Assembly: GCA_028688275.1 (NCBI GenBank)
Contig: JAQTYN010000012.1
Span: 1 to 63,752 of the forward strand
Origin: Gallionella sp.
GTDB taxonomy: Bacteria; Pseudomonadota; Gammaproteobacteria; Burkholderiales; Gallionellaceae
Length of the DNA: 63,752 nucleotides
Reading direction: 5' to 3'
Made by a program: the position numbers and the translations under genes. Shown in pieces: positions 6,914-16,578 of this stretch; within the stretch, counting starts at the first letter, position 1; each line of letters opens with the position of its first letter. Under the pieces are notes generated by a model. That model was given only the letters and a program-made list of their open reading frames with translations. It was not told the origin of the DNA and did not search any database.

Positions 6914-9097
6914 ATGGCGGATATTGTTTCAGCAGAACAGCTCATAGAAGAAGTTTCATCCTACCTGAGTTCTCAAGATATCGAGATGGTTAGGCAGGCA
7001 ATTGAGTTTAGTCGCGTTGCACATGTGGGGCAGACGCGACAGTCGGGTGAGTCTTACGTCACACACCCGATCGCGGTCGCTCGCATACTCACGCCATTTC
7101 GTTTGGATGTGCAGACCATCGTTGCTGCTTTATTGCATGACGTGGTGGAAGACACGGACATTACGACTGAAGAAATTGCGGCTAAATTTGGCAAAGGTGT
7201 CGCTACCTTGGTGGATGGCTTAAGCAAGCTGGATAAAGTGTCTTTTGAAACGCGGGAAGATGCGCAAGCAGAAAATTTCCGCAAAATGCTGATGTCGATG
7301 GCGCAAGATGTTCGTGTTGTGCTCATCAAGTTGGCCGATCGCTTACACAATATGCGCACCTTGGGGGCGATGTCTGATGATAAGCGTGAACGTATCGCCG
7401 AAGAAACACTACAAATATATGCCCAAATTGCTTACCGCATGGGGTTGCATGATATTTATCAAGAATTACAAGATTTAAGTTTTAAGAATCTGCATCCAAA
7501 GATATACCAAGAATTGTCTGATGCACTCGCCATTACGCGTAATAAACGTCGTGTGGTGCTGGATGAAGTGAAAAAGAAGCTGGAAGATAGACTCAAAGAG
7601 CATAATATTCTTGCCGCTGTATCTGGCCGTCAAAAAAGCTTTTTTAGTATTTATCAGAAGATGCGTGAGAAATCGCTCGCGTTCAACGAAGTATTCGATG
7701 TTTTTGCGTTTCGGGTTTTAGTCAATACGCTACCTGAGTGTTACCTCAGCTTAGGCGCGCTGCATAGTTTGTATAAGCCTATGCCAGGCAAATTTAAGGA
7801 CTATATTGCCATTCCTAAAGAGAATGGCTATCAGTCGTTGCATAGCACGTTGATGGTGCCACCCGAAAAAATCAGCAAAAATCATCCCACTTTCAATTCA
7901 GATGCGGTGAGCCCCTCTGAAACTCCCATCGAAATACAAATTAGAACGCACGAAATGCACAAAATTTGCGATGTGGGTGTGGCATCTCATTGGTTGTATA
8001 AGAGCGGCGACAATACAATTCGTGAATTTCATCAGAATACGCATAAATGGTTGCAAGAGTTGTTGGATAGACTCAACCGCAGTGGCGATTCTTCAGTGTT
8101 GATGGATAATTTGCGCGTCGATTTATTTCCAGGCGAAGTGTATGTATTTACCCATACGGGGAAAATTCGTTCTTTGCCGCGCGATGCAACCGCACTGGAT
8201 TTTGCATACAACTTGCATGAAAAAATTGGCACACATTGCACGGGCGCAAAAGTGAATCATGCCGTTGTGCCGTTAGATACCATATTGTTCAATGGAGATC
8301 GTGTCGAGATTCTGTTGGATGACGAAGCTGAGCCTAAACTGGCTTGGTTAGATTTTGTCACCACTGCACGAGCACGGAGTTACATCAGTCATTTCTTCAA
8401 AACTAAGTACTACGATGAGATGGTCGAAAGAGGCAGAAGTTTGCTAGAACAAACATGTCTTGCGATCAACATCGTACTTCCTGAGATCAAGGAAGCGCAG
8501 TGGCAGAAGCTCCTCAAAGATACCAAGGTCAAAACACGGGAAGACATCCTGTCGGATATTGGGATTGGTGATCGCCACGCGGTATTGGTCGCACGTAGGC
8601 TGGCGCAGGCATCCGACATCAATCTGGGTGATATGGCGCAGAAACTACCCGCTATTGTCATTAAAGGTACGGATGGTGGGCCGATACGTTTTGCGAATTG
8701 CTGCAATCCGATACCTGGCGATCCAATTATCGGCGAGTTCCAGCGTCGCAAGGGGCTGTTGGTACATACGCAAGATTGTCCAAGTTTGCAACGGGGTTAT
8801 AGTGTGCCCAGTGCTTTAAATTTGGAATGGGATCACGACATTAAACGCTTGTTCCCTGTGAACTTCAGCATTCAAGCGCACAACCAGCCTGGGGTATTGG
8901 CAAAAGTGTCGGCGGCGATTGGTGATGCAGGTTTCAATATTGAAAACCTCAACATGGACAATGAAGGAAAATATGCTTGGTTGCATTTCACGTTGAAAGT
9001 AAGCAATACGCAGCAACTCGCGACCATCAAAGAAGGTATCCGAAAATATCCAGAAATCATCGCTGTGATACGAGAGAAAGAAAGCCCTGCAAAATAA
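6914..9097 (+). CDS. spoT: Bifunctional (p)ppGpp synthetase/hydrolase, SpoT/Rel type
   Basis: This 727-residue RelA/SpoT homolog makes and degrades the alarmone (p)ppGpp. The N-terminal HD hydrolase motif is intact (HDVVEDT near residue 75). In the synthetase domain GKFKDYIAIPKENGYQSLHS is the charged KD form of bifunctional enzymes, not the acidic form of synthetase-only RelA. A TGS domain (VYVFTHTGKIRSLPRDATAL, about 408-427), a zinc-finger-like region (FANCCNPIPGD) and a C-terminal ACT domain (NQPGVLAKVSAAIGDAGFNI) follow. Length and order match SpoT. A terminator lies immediately downstream. Confidence 0.96.
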   Translation: MADIVSAEQLIEEVSSYLSSQDIEMVRQAIEFSRVAHVGQTRQSGESYVTHPIAVARILTPFRLDVQTIVAALLHDVVEDTDITTEEIAAKFGKGVATLVDGLSKLDKVSFETREDAQAENFRKMLMSMAQDVRVVLIKLADRLHNMRTLGAMSDDKRERIAEETLQIYAQIAYRMGLHDIYQELQDLSFKNLHPKIYQELSDALAITRNKRRVVLDEVKKKLEDRLKEHNILAAVSGRQKSFFSIYQKMREKSLAFNEVFDVFAFRVLVNTLPECYLSLGALHSLYKPMPGKFKDYIAIPKENGYQSLHSTLMVPPEKISKNHPTFNSDAVSPSETPIEIQIRTHEMHKICDVGVASHWLYKSGDNTIREFHQNTHKWLQELLDRLNRSGDSSVLMDNLRVDLFPGEVYVFTHTGKIRSLPRDATALDFAYNLHEKIGTHCTGAKVNHAVVPLDTILFNGDRVEILLDDEAEPKLAWLDFVTTARARSYISHFFKTKYYDEMVERGRSLLEQTCLAINIVLPEIKEAQWQKLLKDTKVKTREDILSDIGIGDRHAVLVARRLAQASDINLGDMAQKLPAIVIKGTDGGPIRFANCCNPIPGDPIIGEFQRRKGLLVHTQDCPSLQRGYSVPSALNLEWDHDIKRLFPVNFSIQAHNQPGVLAKVSAAIGDAGFNIENLNMDNEGKYAWLHFTLKVSNTQQLATIKEGIRKYPEIIAVIREKESPAK

Positions 9098-9130
9098 AAA
9101 ACAGCCCGCGAAGTCCGTGGGCTGTTTTGT
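9098..9130 (+). terminator. Rho-independent terminator after spoT
   Basis: AACAGCCCGCG and CGTGGGCTGTTTTG form a GC-rich hairpin with a short T run directly behind the spoT stop codon. Confidence 0.85.
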
Positions 9131-9272
9131 TAAGGTTGTTGAGTCTATTAGTCGTTAGCCTCTAGTTAGTCGCGCAATATGCGCAGCACATACACAATTA
9201 TTTGCAATAGGTTCATGTGGGTATGCTTGTGTTTATATTTGGCTAACTAACGACTAACGACTAATTCCAATT

Positions 9273-9857
9273 CTATTTAGAAATAGAATTTATTATCCAA
9301 TTCCATCCTGCAATGCTGCGCATACGTTCAGGACTTAATTCAAAACTTTTCAGCGCAGCTTCAAGATGCGTTTCAAGTGCATCCATGCTGTCGAAGGCGC
9401 GGTTGTGGAAAAACTTTTCACGCAACTCATCCCACACATGCTCTTGCGGATTGAGTTCGGGCGCGTAGGGCGGCAGCAATACCGTGCGTATGTTGTCAGC
9501 CAACTTAAGTTCCCGACTTCGATGCCAACCCGCACCATCAATGACCATGACAACATTCTCATCTGGATAGCGTGCAGTAATTTCGTTCAAAAACAATTGC
9601 ATACAATGACCGTTGACTTGAGGCAAAATCAACGAATCAAATTTCCCATCCACTGGACTGACCGCAGCATAAGCGTAGGTGTATTGTTGCGTCAGCATGG
9701 CGCGAACCATGGGACGATGCGGTTTTTTGTCCCAGCAGTGACGCACATCACTGATTCTGCCAAAGCGCGCTTCGTCCTGAAACATCAATCTGAGCGGACG
9801 CGGTACCGCAAATGCTGCTATTTCTGCTGACAACCGCTCGGAAAGTTTTTTTTCCAC
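9273..9857 (-). CDS. IS630 transposase, ORFB (DDE catalytic domain)
   Basis: This is the second half of the transposase. It carries the complete DDE triad in typical IS630 context: FQDEARFG, MVIDGAGWH and LNPQEHVWDELREKF. It is in the -1 frame relative to ORFA and overlaps its end. The eight-A run at about 9846-9853 followed by C gives a slippery A AAA AAC, so a fused ORFAB product made by programmed -1 frameshifting is likely. All catalytic residues are present, so the element may be active. Confidence 0.9.
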   Translation of the reverse strand: MEKKLSERLSAEIAAFAVPRPLRLMFQDEARFGRISDVRHCWDKKPHRPMVRAMLTQQYTYAYAAVSPVDGKFDSLILPQVNGHCMQLFLNEITARYPDENVVMVIDGAGWHRSRELKLADNIRTVLLPPYAPELNPQEHVWDELREKFFHNRAFDSMDALETHLEAALKSFELSPERMRSIAGWNWIINSISK

Positions 9858-10333
9858 GCCTCTTGCGCCAACGGATCAGATTGTGGATGGCTTTTGTCAG
9901 GTACCAGCTTGCGCCAGCCATGGCGAGCCAGCATTTGATACAACGTGGACAGTGCCATAGACTTGCCCAGCTTTGCCTCGACCAATGGCTTCAGAGGCGG
10001 AACAATCACGATGCCGCCTACCGCCGCCTGCGCCAATACCTCGTCAAGGATTTCGGCTTCCCTTTCCAAACTGGCTTTGGCTCGGTTTCGCAATGCCCGT
10101 TTACCGCGCTTGGCTTTTTCTTCACCGCTCAATGTCCGCGCAAACTGCGTCCGCATCGTGCAGGTCACACCCACTGAGCGACCAATCGCCTCCGCTGTTT
10201 GCGCCAAGCTTAACCCTAACGCCAATGGCAGAACTATCGCTTGCGCTGCGCGTAGCTCGTCCGCCGTTTTAGCTTTCTTCAGCAGTTGTTTTGCCGCTTC
10301 CAACTGATCTGCTCCACCCGCTTTTCGTGCCAT
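9818..10333 (-). CDS. IS630 transposase, ORFA (helix-turn-helix DNA-binding domain)
   Basis: This 171-residue N-terminal half of an IS630 transposase has two helix-turn-helix units (LGLSLAQTAEAIGRSVGVTC and LSTLYQMLARHGWRKL) that would bind the element ends. Its coding frame runs TGG AAA AAA AAC TTT at the slippery site and terminates about 30 codons after entering the ORFB overlap. Alone it would be a DNA-binding protein without catalysis and might act as a repressor of transposition. Confidence 0.88.
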   Translation of the reverse strand: MARKAGGADQLEAAKQLLKKAKTADELRAAQAIVLPLALGLSLAQTAEAIGRSVGVTCTMRTQFARTLSGEEKAKRGKRALRNRAKASLEREAEILDEVLAQAAVGGIVIVPPLKPLVEAKLGKSMALSTLYQMLARHGWRKLVPDKSHPQSDPLAQEAWKKNFPSGCQQK

Positions 10334-10462
10334 GATCGCCCCCTTATGTTGAGGGTTATATTATTGCTGTTTTTATATGCAATTGGAATAACGACTAACA
10401 GCTAGCGACTCTATACTCGATTATTTGTACGCAACACCTTGCTAACGAACAGCTTATTACCG

Positions 10463-11209
10463 CTATTCTGAGCTCATCCACCCCTTTATTGCATCTATTT
10501 GTCGATATTGTGTCAGATCAATATGCAACGGCGTGATTGAAACACGATTTGATGCAATTGTGTGAAAATCTGTTCCTTCGCCCGCATCTTGCGCCTTACC
10601 TGCCGCGCCCACCCAATACACCGTTTCACCCTGTGGATTACTCGCTTTAATCACAGGTTCCGCTTTATGGCGTTTACCTAAACGGGTAACCTGCATCCCT
10701 TGTAATTCTGCATATGGCACATCTGGCACGTTCACATTGAGCAACCAAGGCTCTGAGTGTGTTTTCAGGGCAAAGCGTTGCACCAACTCTACCGCAACTT
10801 GGGCAGCCGTTTCGTAATGCGTCAAGCTTTTACCGACCAATGACAGCGCGATAGAGGGAATACCCAACAATAAGCCTTCCGTTGCCGCTGCAACCGTGCC
10901 TGAATAAATCGTATCATCTCCCATATTTGCGCCTGCATTGATGCCCGAAACCACCATATCAGGTTGATATGCCAACATGCCAGTAACGGCGAGATGGACG
11001 CAATCGGTTGGGGTGCCATTCACGTAATAAAATCCGCTCGTTGCTTGCCGTAATTTAAGAGGCCTGTCCAAAGTTAAGGAATTGCTCGCACCGCTGCGAT
11101 CGCGCTCAGGGGCAACCACCACCACTTCCGCTACTTTACTTAAATGTGCCGCGAGACAGGCTAAACCAGGCGCAAAATAGCCGTCGTCATTGCTGATTAA
11201 AATACGCAT
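10463..11209 (-). CDS. surE: 5'/3'-nucleotidase, survival protein SurE
   Basis: This 248-residue metal-dependent nucleotidase dephosphorylates nucleoside monophosphates and is linked to stationary-phase survival. The metal-binding start [14 protein letters not shown] (residues 2-15), [13 protein letters not shown] and [12 protein letters not shown] are diagnostic, and length matches the family. ATG 11209 follows GGATC. In many proteobacteria it neighbours pcm and nlpD/rpoS, but not here: it lies alone between the IS element and a small peptide gene. Confidence 0.96.
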   Translation of the reverse strand: MRILISNDDGYFAPGLACLAAHLSKVAEVVVVAPERDRSGASNSLTLDRPLKLRQATSGFYYVNGTPTDCVHLAVTGMLAYQPDMVVSGINAGANMGDDTIYSGTVAAATEGLLLGIPSIALSLVGKSLTHYETAAQVAVELVQRFALKTHSEPWLLNVNVPDVPYAELQGMQVTRLGKRHKAEPVIKASNPQGETVYWVGAAGKAQDAGEGTDFHTIASNRVSITPLHIDLTQYRQIDAIKGWMSSE

Positions 11210-11257
11210 TTTGGAGATCCTTGCGTGAGTTTAGAAGTTAAAATGGACAGAAGCACG

Positions 11258-11298
11258 CAATTAAAAAAACCAGCCTAAGCTGGTTTTTTTAATTGCGC
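11258..11298. terminator. Bidirectional terminator
   Basis: CAATTAAAAAAACCAGC pairs with GCTGGTTTTTTTAATTG around a CTAA loop. With A and T runs on both sides of the stem it can stop transcription in either direction. On the minus strand it immediately follows the small peptide gene. Confidence 0.85.
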
Positions 11299-11309
11299 TG
11301 AACAACGTA

Positions 11310-11408
11310 TTATTTATTGCTTGCGAACAACTGTGTCAACATCCATCCAGCAAATGCGATTGCCATTGCCATTGTACCGACGGCGCAGATTGTAGCGATA
11401 ATACCCAT
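11310..11408 (-). CDS. 32-residue single-span membrane peptide
   Basis: A very short gene is supported by a textbook ribosome binding site (GGGAGGAG) seven bases before ATG 11408 and by a terminator right after its stop codon. The product is almost all one hydrophobic helix (GIIATICAVGTMAMAIAFAG) with a short polar C-terminus (ASNK). I do not recognise a named family. It could be a small accessory membrane protein or a hydrophobic stress or toxin peptide. Confidence 0.7.
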   Translation of the reverse strand: MGIIATICAVGTMAMAIAFAGWMLTQLFASNK

Positions 11409-11664
11409 TTTTTTCTCCTCCCAAGAGATTACATTGAACACAACAACTAAAAAACGACTAGGCGTGAATCGTAGCATAATTTTCCATGTCCACAAGGTCT
11501 TTTCGCGATGCAAAATACAAATAACATGCTCATTTCCCAGTAAAAACATCGACCATTTTTCCTCTTATTCACCTTTTGACTCACTGGTTTAGTAAGGTAT
11601 CGTATAAAAACACACCCTAATTTCGGTTAAACTGCACGCCTTACGATTGAACGAGATTGAACTC

Positions 11665-12753
11665 ATGTCTGGGAATACTTTTGGTACGTTATTTACCGTC
11701 ACTTCTTTTGGTGAATCACACGGTGCGGCAATTGGCTGCGTGGTCGATGGTTGCCCTCCAGGTTTGTCATTATGTGAAGCGGATATTCAACTGGAATTGG
11801 ATAGACGCAAACCTGGCACCTCCCGTCATGTCACACAACGTCGCGAGTCCGATACCGTTGAAATATTATCTGGGATATTTGAAGGCAAAACGACAGGCAC
11901 GCCCATTGCCCTACTCATCCGCAATGAAGACCAGCGCAGCAAGGATTACGGCAATATCGCCGAGACGTTCCGCCCTGGACACGCTGATTACACTTATACC
12001 CAAAAATATGGCGTACGCGATCATCGCGGCGGCGGGCGGTCTTCCGCACGCGAAACAGCGGTGCGCGTGGCAGCGGGAGCGATTGCTAAAAAATGGCTCA
12101 ATGAACGCTATGGTGTCGTCATCCGTGGCTATCTGTCGCAATTAGGCGACATAGAGCTCCCTTTCCAGAGTTGGGACGGCGTGAACAGCAACCCATTTTT
12201 CTCCGCCAATGCCGACAAAATTGCTGAACTGGAAAGCTATATGGATGCGCTACGCAAGTCAGGCGACTCTATTGGCGCGAAGCTCAGTGTTGTGGCAGAA
12301 AATGTGCCCGTCGGTTGGGGCGAACCCGTGTATGACCGTCTGGATGCCGAAATCGCCTACGCACTGATGGGCATCAATGCCGCTAAGGGCGTGGAAATTG
12401 GTGCAGGTTTCGGTTGTGTGACCCAACGCGGCAGCGAACACGGCGATGAAATGACCCCCAACGGCTTTTTATCCAACCACGCGGGCGGGATTTTGGGCGG
12501 CATTTCCACAGGGCAATCCATCGTGGCGCACGTCGCCATCAAACCCACCTCCAGCATCCGCATCCCGCGCCAGTCGATTAACCGATCAGGCGAAGCCATG
12601 ATGGTTGCCACCGAAGGTCGCCACGACCCTTGTGTAGCGATCCGTGCCACCCCGATTGCCGAAGCGATGTTGGCATTGGTATTGATCGACCACGCTTTAC
12701 GCCATCGTGCGCAAAATGCAGATGTGGTATGTACGACACCGAAAATTCGATGA
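11665..12753 (+). CDS. aroC: Chorismate synthase
   Basis: This 362-residue enzyme converts EPSP to chorismate with reduced FMN, the last common step of aromatic biosynthesis. It starts [20 protein letters not shown] with the signature [25 protein letters not shown] and [20 protein letters not shown] are the other family signatures, and [20 protein letters not shown] closes the domain. The ATG at 11665 is chosen over an upstream TTG at 11647 because family members start MSGN/MAGN. ubiC, which consumes chorismate, lies at 57 kb. Confidence 0.96.
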   Translation: MSGNTFGTLFTVTSFGESHGAAIGCVVDGCPPGLSLCEADIQLELDRRKPGTSRHVTQRRESDTVEILSGIFEGKTTGTPIALLIRNEDQRSKDYGNIAETFRPGHADYTYTQKYGVRDHRGGGRSSARETAVRVAAGAIAKKWLNERYGVVIRGYLSQLGDIELPFQSWDGVNSNPFFSANADKIAELESYMDALRKSGDSIGAKLSVVAENVPVGWGEPVYDRLDAEIAYALMGINAAKGVEIGAGFGCVTQRGSEHGDEMTPNGFLSNHAGGILGGISTGQSIVAHVAIKPTSSIRIPRQSINRSGEAMMVATEGRHDPCVAIRATPIAEAMLALVLIDHALRHRAQNADVVCTTPKIR

Positions 12754-12815
12754 ATACGATACGTTCACGCGCGCTTAGAAAAACCTGCGAATGAATTTGC
12801 ACCTACACCATTACG

Positions 12816-12857
12816 CCCCCCTCGCCCGTTTACGGGAGAGGGGCAGGGGGAGAGGGA
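12816..12857. repeat. CCCTCGCCCG...GGGAGAGG dispersed repeat, copy 1
   Basis: CCCTCGCCCGTTTACGGGAG followed by AGGGGCAGGGGGAGAGGG is one of three copies in the window. The others are in kdsB (about 39805) and after pstB (about 50110). Just upstream, 12786-12808 is a half copy of the GCGAATGAATT repeat family. Confidence 0.85.
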
Positions 12858-12878
12858 ATTTGCCACTAGGAGAGCATC

Positions 12879-13409
12879 ATGGCTTTGCCCCCACTAGACA
12901 GTTTCAATGACGACGACTGGTCAGCCGTGCCACCCTTTGCATTGACGGCTTACACGATCGCGGCGGTGTTGATTTTATGGCTGGCAAATACAGGCGAGGG
13001 ATGGGTGTTTTTGCTGGACAGTGCCAATCTGGCATTCCATGAGGCAGGGCATCCTATTTTCAGCATTTTAGGCGAAAGCATCACCGTGTATGGCGGCACG
13101 ATGGGACAGCTCGCCTTTCCGCTGGTCGCCGCGTGGACGTTCCGCCGTCAGCACGTGACGGCATCGTATGCCTTTTCACTGCTGTGGCTGGGTGAGAATT
13201 TGTTCAATATCGCCCGCTATATGGCGGATGCGCGCGCCCAAGTCTTGCCCTTGGTTGGCAATGGCGAACATGACTGGACCGAAATTTTCAGTCGTTGGCA
13301 CGTATTGGGCAGCGACACCACCATTGCGGGCTTGGTGCGTTTTCTGGGTTGGGTCATTATTATCAGCACAGGACTGTGGTTAGCCTATCGCAAACAACAA
13401 AATGACTGA
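12879..13409 (+). CDS. Membrane protein with HEAGH motif (M50-like metalloprotease candidate)
   Basis: This 176-residue protein has about four hydrophobic segments (residues 19-37, 75-92, 103-118 and 152-170). HEAGH at residues 54-58 fits the zinc-binding HExxH motif of site-2-type membrane proteases and sits at the start of a hydrophobic stretch (HEAGHPIFSILGESITVYGG). I see no NPDG motif, the usual third ligand of M50 proteases, so catalysis is uncertain. ATG 12879 follows AGGAG. The neighbours, aroC and ybiT, do not suggest a substrate. Confidence 0.75.
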   Translation: MALPPLDSFNDDDWSAVPPFALTAYTIAAVLILWLANTGEGWVFLLDSANLAFHEAGHPIFSILGESITVYGGTMGQLAFPLVAAWTFRRQHVTASYAFSLLWLGENLFNIARYMADARAQVLPLVGNGEHDWTEIFSRWHVLGSDTTIAGLVRFLGWVIIISTGLWLAYRKQQND

Positions 13410-13508
13410 TTTCAGCCGCTTTTTCACCCTAAATTCCTGAATAACTGCCGCCTCCCCTGCGCGCAGTGTTAAAATCGCGCTCCAAAATTTTTCCAGATTG
13501 AGTTTGTC

Positions 13509-15107
13509 ATGCTTTCCACCGCGAATATCACCATGCAGTTTGGGGCTAAGCCCTTGTTTGAAAACGTGTCCGTCAAATTTGGCGACGGCAACCGCTATGG
13601 GCTAATTGGTGCGAATGGTTGCGGCAAATCGACCTTTATGAAAATTTTGGGCGGCGATTTGGAGCAAACATCGGGCAATGTGATGTTGGACAAAGACGAA
13701 CGCTTGGGTAAATTGCGCCAAGATCAGTTTGCTTACGAAGACATGCGCGTGCTGGATGTGGTGATGATGGGGCATGGCGAAATGTGGGCGGCGATGTCCG
13801 AACGTGATGGGATTTATGCCAATCCCGATGCGTCCGAAGAAGATTACATGCGCGCTGCGGATTTAGAAGCCGAATTTGCCGAATACGACGGCTACACCGC
13901 CGAACCGCGTGCGGGCGAATTGTTGTTGGGCGTGGGCATTCCCATTGACTTGCACCACGGCCCGATGCGCGAAGTCGCTCCTGGCTTCAAATTGCGGGTG
14001 TTGTTGGCGCAAGCCTTGTTCTCCAATCCTGACATTTTGTTGTTGGACGAACCGACCAATAACTTGGACATCAACACCATTCGCTGGTTGGAAGATATTC
14101 TCAATGCGCGCACCTGCACCATGGTGATTATTTCCCATGACCGCCATTTCTTGAACAGCGTGTGTACCCACATGTCCGATTTAGACTACGGCAAAATCAC
14201 CACCTACCCTGGCACTTACGACGAATACATGATGGCGGCAACGCAAGCGCGTGAGCAACAATCCGCTGACAATGCCAAAGCTAAGGAAAAAGTCGCGGAA
14301 TTAAAAGCCTTCGTGGCGCGCTTCTCAGCGAATGCGTCCAAAGCCAAACAAGCGACTTCCCGCGCCCGTCAAATCGACAAAATCAAAATTGAGGACATCA
14401 AGCCGTCCAGCCGCCAATATCCGTTTATTCGCTTTGAATACGATGAGCGCGAAAAACTACATCGTACCGCCGTCGAAGTGCAACACATGTCCAAAGGCTT
14501 CGACAAGATGTTGTTTTCCAATGTCAATTTCCGCATCGACGCAGGAGAACGCGTGGCGATTATCGGACCAAATGGTATCGGCAAAACCACCTTGCTGCGT
14601 TGCTTGGCAGGCGATTTAGCCCCTGATACAGGCGACATCAAATGGACGGAAAAAGCCAAAATCGGCTATTACGCCCAAGATCACAGCGCGGATTTTGCCA
14701 AAGACGAAGTGATGACCGACTGGATGACGTGGTGGCGCGGCCCGAATGACGACGACCAAACCGTGCGCGCCACCTTGGGACGCTTATTGTTTTCAGGCGA
14801 CGACAGCAAGAAAAATGTCAAAGTGTTGTCAGGCGGCGAAAAAGGACGGATGTTGTTCGGCAAGCTGATGTTGCAACGCAACAACGTGTTGCTAATGGAT
14901 GAACCGACCAACCACATGGACATGGAATCCATCGAATCGCTCAACACCGCGCTGCTGGAATACAAAGGCACCGTGCTGTTCGTCAGCCATGACCGTGAAT
15001 TCGTCAGTTCCTTAGCCACACGCATTATCGAAATCTCCAGCAAAGGTGTGACGGATTACCACGGCACGTATGAAGAATACTTGCGCGATCAAGGAGCAAC
15101 GATTTAG
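13509..15107 (+). CDS. ybiT: ABC-F family ATPase, YbiT type
   Basis: This 532-residue soluble protein has two ATP-binding cassettes and no membrane domain. ABC-F proteins act on the ribosome E site. The first cassette has Walker [10 protein letters not shown] (residues 35-43) and [12 protein letters not shown] linker with [20 protein letters not shown] follows, then the second cassette has Walker [25 protein letters not shown] and [11 protein letters not shown]. Near-identical spacing to E. coli YbiT throughout, including [10 protein letters not shown] at the end, supports the subfamily. ATG 13509 was chosen to match [12 protein letters not shown]. Confidence 0.94.
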   Translation: MLSTANITMQFGAKPLFENVSVKFGDGNRYGLIGANGCGKSTFMKILGGDLEQTSGNVMLDKDERLGKLRQDQFAYEDMRVLDVVMMGHGEMWAAMSERDGIYANPDASEEDYMRAADLEAEFAEYDGYTAEPRAGELLLGVGIPIDLHHGPMREVAPGFKLRVLLAQALFSNPDILLLDEPTNNLDINTIRWLEDILNARTCTMVIISHDRHFLNSVCTHMSDLDYGKITTYPGTYDEYMMAATQAREQQSADNAKAKEKVAELKAFVARFSANASKAKQATSRARQIDKIKIEDIKPSSRQYPFIRFEYDEREKLHRTAVEVQHMSKGFDKMLFSNVNFRIDAGERVAIIGPNGIGKTTLLRCLAGDLAPDTGDIKWTEKAKIGYYAQDHSADFAKDEVMTDWMTWWRGPNDDDQTVRATLGRLLFSGDDSKKNVKVLSGGEKGRMLFGKLMLQRNNVLLMDEPTNHMDMESIESLNTALLEYKGTVLFVSHDREFVSSLATRIIEISSKGVTDYHGTYEEYLRDQGATI

Positions 15108-15112
15108 TACCA

Positions 15113-15223
15113 ATTCCCCTCCCCCTAGCAGGGGGAGGGTTAGGGTGGGGGTAGAAATGGTTCATTACAGCACAACGCTTCAACCCCCATCCCAGCCTTC
15201 CCCCTGCTAGGGGGAAGGAGTTG
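15113..15223. repeat. Long foldback element CCCTCCCCCTAGCAGGGGGA
   Basis: The left arm (15113-15153: CCCTCCCCCTAGCAGGGGGA then GGGTTAGGGTGGGGG) is complementary to the right arm (15181-15223: CAACCCCCATCCCAGCCTTC then CCCCTGCTAGGGGG). Each arm is itself a short palindrome, so a cruciform or branched RNA is possible. It follows the ybiT stop directly and could end transcription. Confidence 0.85.
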
Positions 15224-15310
15224 CATATATATTGATTATTTTCAAATCATCATGTTAGCTCTGTTTTTTCTAGGTGCATCCGCCTGCGTGCATGAAAGGC
15301 TTATCAAGAC

Positions 15311-16114
15311 ATGCAACCTAGCATAGGTGTTTTTGATTCTGGTGTCGGCGGCTTGTCCGTGCTGCACCATATTCGCCACACGCTGCCGCATCATTGTTTA
15401 ATTTATGTTGCCGATTCGGGACATGTTCCCTACGGCGACAAAACGCCTGCTTACATCACCGAACGCTCACACATCCTCACTCGCTTTCTGATCGAACAAG
15501 GCGCGCACGCCATTGTCATCGCCTGCAATACCGCCACCGCCGCTGCGGTTGCCAGCTTGCGTGAGCACTTCACTTTGCCCATCATCGGCATGGAACCCGC
15601 CGTCAAACCCGCCGTTGCAGCGACCCATCGTGGCGTCGTCGGCGTATTGGCGACCATAGGCACCTTAGAAAGTGCCCGCTTTGCGGCGTTGTTAGGAAAA
15701 TATGCGGGGGCAGTGGAGATCGTCACCCAAGGTTGCCCAGGGCTGGTAGAACAAGTTGAGCGGGGCGAGTTGCACACTCCTAAAACGCGAGAATTAGTTG
15801 CACGCTATGCCTTGCCGCTATTGGCTCGCGGCGCAGATACCTTGATTTTAGGCTGCACCCACTATCCCTTTCTCAAGCCGCTGATACGCGAAGTCGTGGG
15901 CGAACATATCACCCTCATCGACACAGGCGAAGCCGTTGCCCGACACCTCAAAATGCGCATCCAAACCGAATTGTCGCCCCACTTTTCACCCGCCGCCATG
16001 CCCCCAGACGCGCAATTTTTCACCAGTGGCGACGTGGTACGCGGCAAGGAAATTATGTCGTTGTTGTGGGGAAATGAGGTTGAGGTTAGGGCTTTACCAC
16101 TACCGTTCGCCTGA
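15311..16114 (+). CDS. murI: Glutamate racemase
   Basis: This 267-residue cofactor-independent racemase makes D-glutamate for peptidoglycan. Both catalytic cysteine motifs are present: VIACNTATAAAV (about residues 73-84) and LILGCTHYPFLKP (about 180-192). It starts IGVFDSGVGGLSVL with the substrate-binding DSGVGG. Length fits the family. It may be cotranscribed with the small gene that begins 15 bases after its stop. Confidence 0.96.
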   Translation: MQPSIGVFDSGVGGLSVLHHIRHTLPHHCLIYVADSGHVPYGDKTPAYITERSHILTRFLIEQGAHAIVIACNTATAAAVASLREHFTLPIIGMEPAVKPAVAATHRGVVGVLATIGTLESARFAALLGKYAGAVEIVTQGCPGLVEQVERGELHTPKTRELVARYALPLLARGADTLILGCTHYPFLKPLIREVVGEHITLIDTGEAVARHLKMRIQTELSPHFSPAAMPPDAQFFTSGDVVRGKEIMSLLWGNEVEVRALPLPFA

Positions 16115-16129
16115 ATTTAAGGAAAAGAC

Positions 16130-16321
16130 ATGGAAACCAGCGAATCACAAACTGACTTCATCACCCGCGCTTTGCTTGCTCGTGATGAAGCCAAAGCGAC
16201 AGGCGAGTATTACAGCGCGGAGGAGGTGCTACGCGAGTTGGATGATTTGTTGGCAAGCGTATCCACAAACCATTCAACTTGCGAGAAATTGGTCAAGTTT
16301 TGCTATGGCGAAAAAACATAA
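16130..16321 (+). CDS. Small antitoxin-like protein (ParD/RHH-type candidate)
   Basis: This 63-residue acidic protein has the segment LLARDEAKATGEYYSAEEVL, which resembles the C-terminal toxin-wrapping half of ParD-like antitoxins (LxxRDEAxxTGxYxxAEEV). ATG 16130 has AAGGAAAAG upstream. No toxin gene follows within 250 bases, so it may be an orphan antitoxin or an antitoxin-like regulator. Family assignment is by eye only. Confidence 0.6.
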   Translation: METSESQTDFITRALLARDEAKATGEYYSAEEVLRELDDLLASVSTNHSTCEKLVKFCYGEKT

Positions 16322-16578
16322 ATTTTTCACCCAGTTTGCCTATGATTTTTCAATCCGCCGACTATAATGCTTCGCCAGCATGCGCTCACGCACCACTTCC
16401 AGCAGCATGGGAGCGTGGGGTGCTGAGTTAGCAGGAGAGGGTGGCCTGTTTAAATTTCGATGTAATTTTAAATCATAGGGTTACAGTATGGTAGGACATC
16501 TTATACAGAACACTCCACTTACTTATACAGAAGAAGCCTGTCTATTTCACGTTATGCGTTACCTACGGAGATCCTATA

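Larger units (their letters stand above)
9264..10389 (-). mobile_element. IS630-family insertion sequence
   Basis: A 1.13-kb element is bounded by imperfect inverted repeats. ATTCCAATTCTATTTAGAAA begins at 9264, and the reverse complement of the right end reads ATTCCAATTGCATATAAAAA, ending at 10389. TA dinucleotides border the element, as expected for IS630/Tc1-type transposition. It carries one transposase split into two overlapping frames on the minus strand. Flanking DNA contains short TAACGACTAA-type repeats on both sides. It sits between the spoT terminator and surE without disrupting a gene. Confidence 0.85.

Noticed and set aside
9133-9263. TAGTCGTTAGC/CTAACGACTA repeats beside the IS element as long target duplications
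   Set aside because: IS630 elements duplicate only TA; these repeats differ on the two sides and probably predate insertion.
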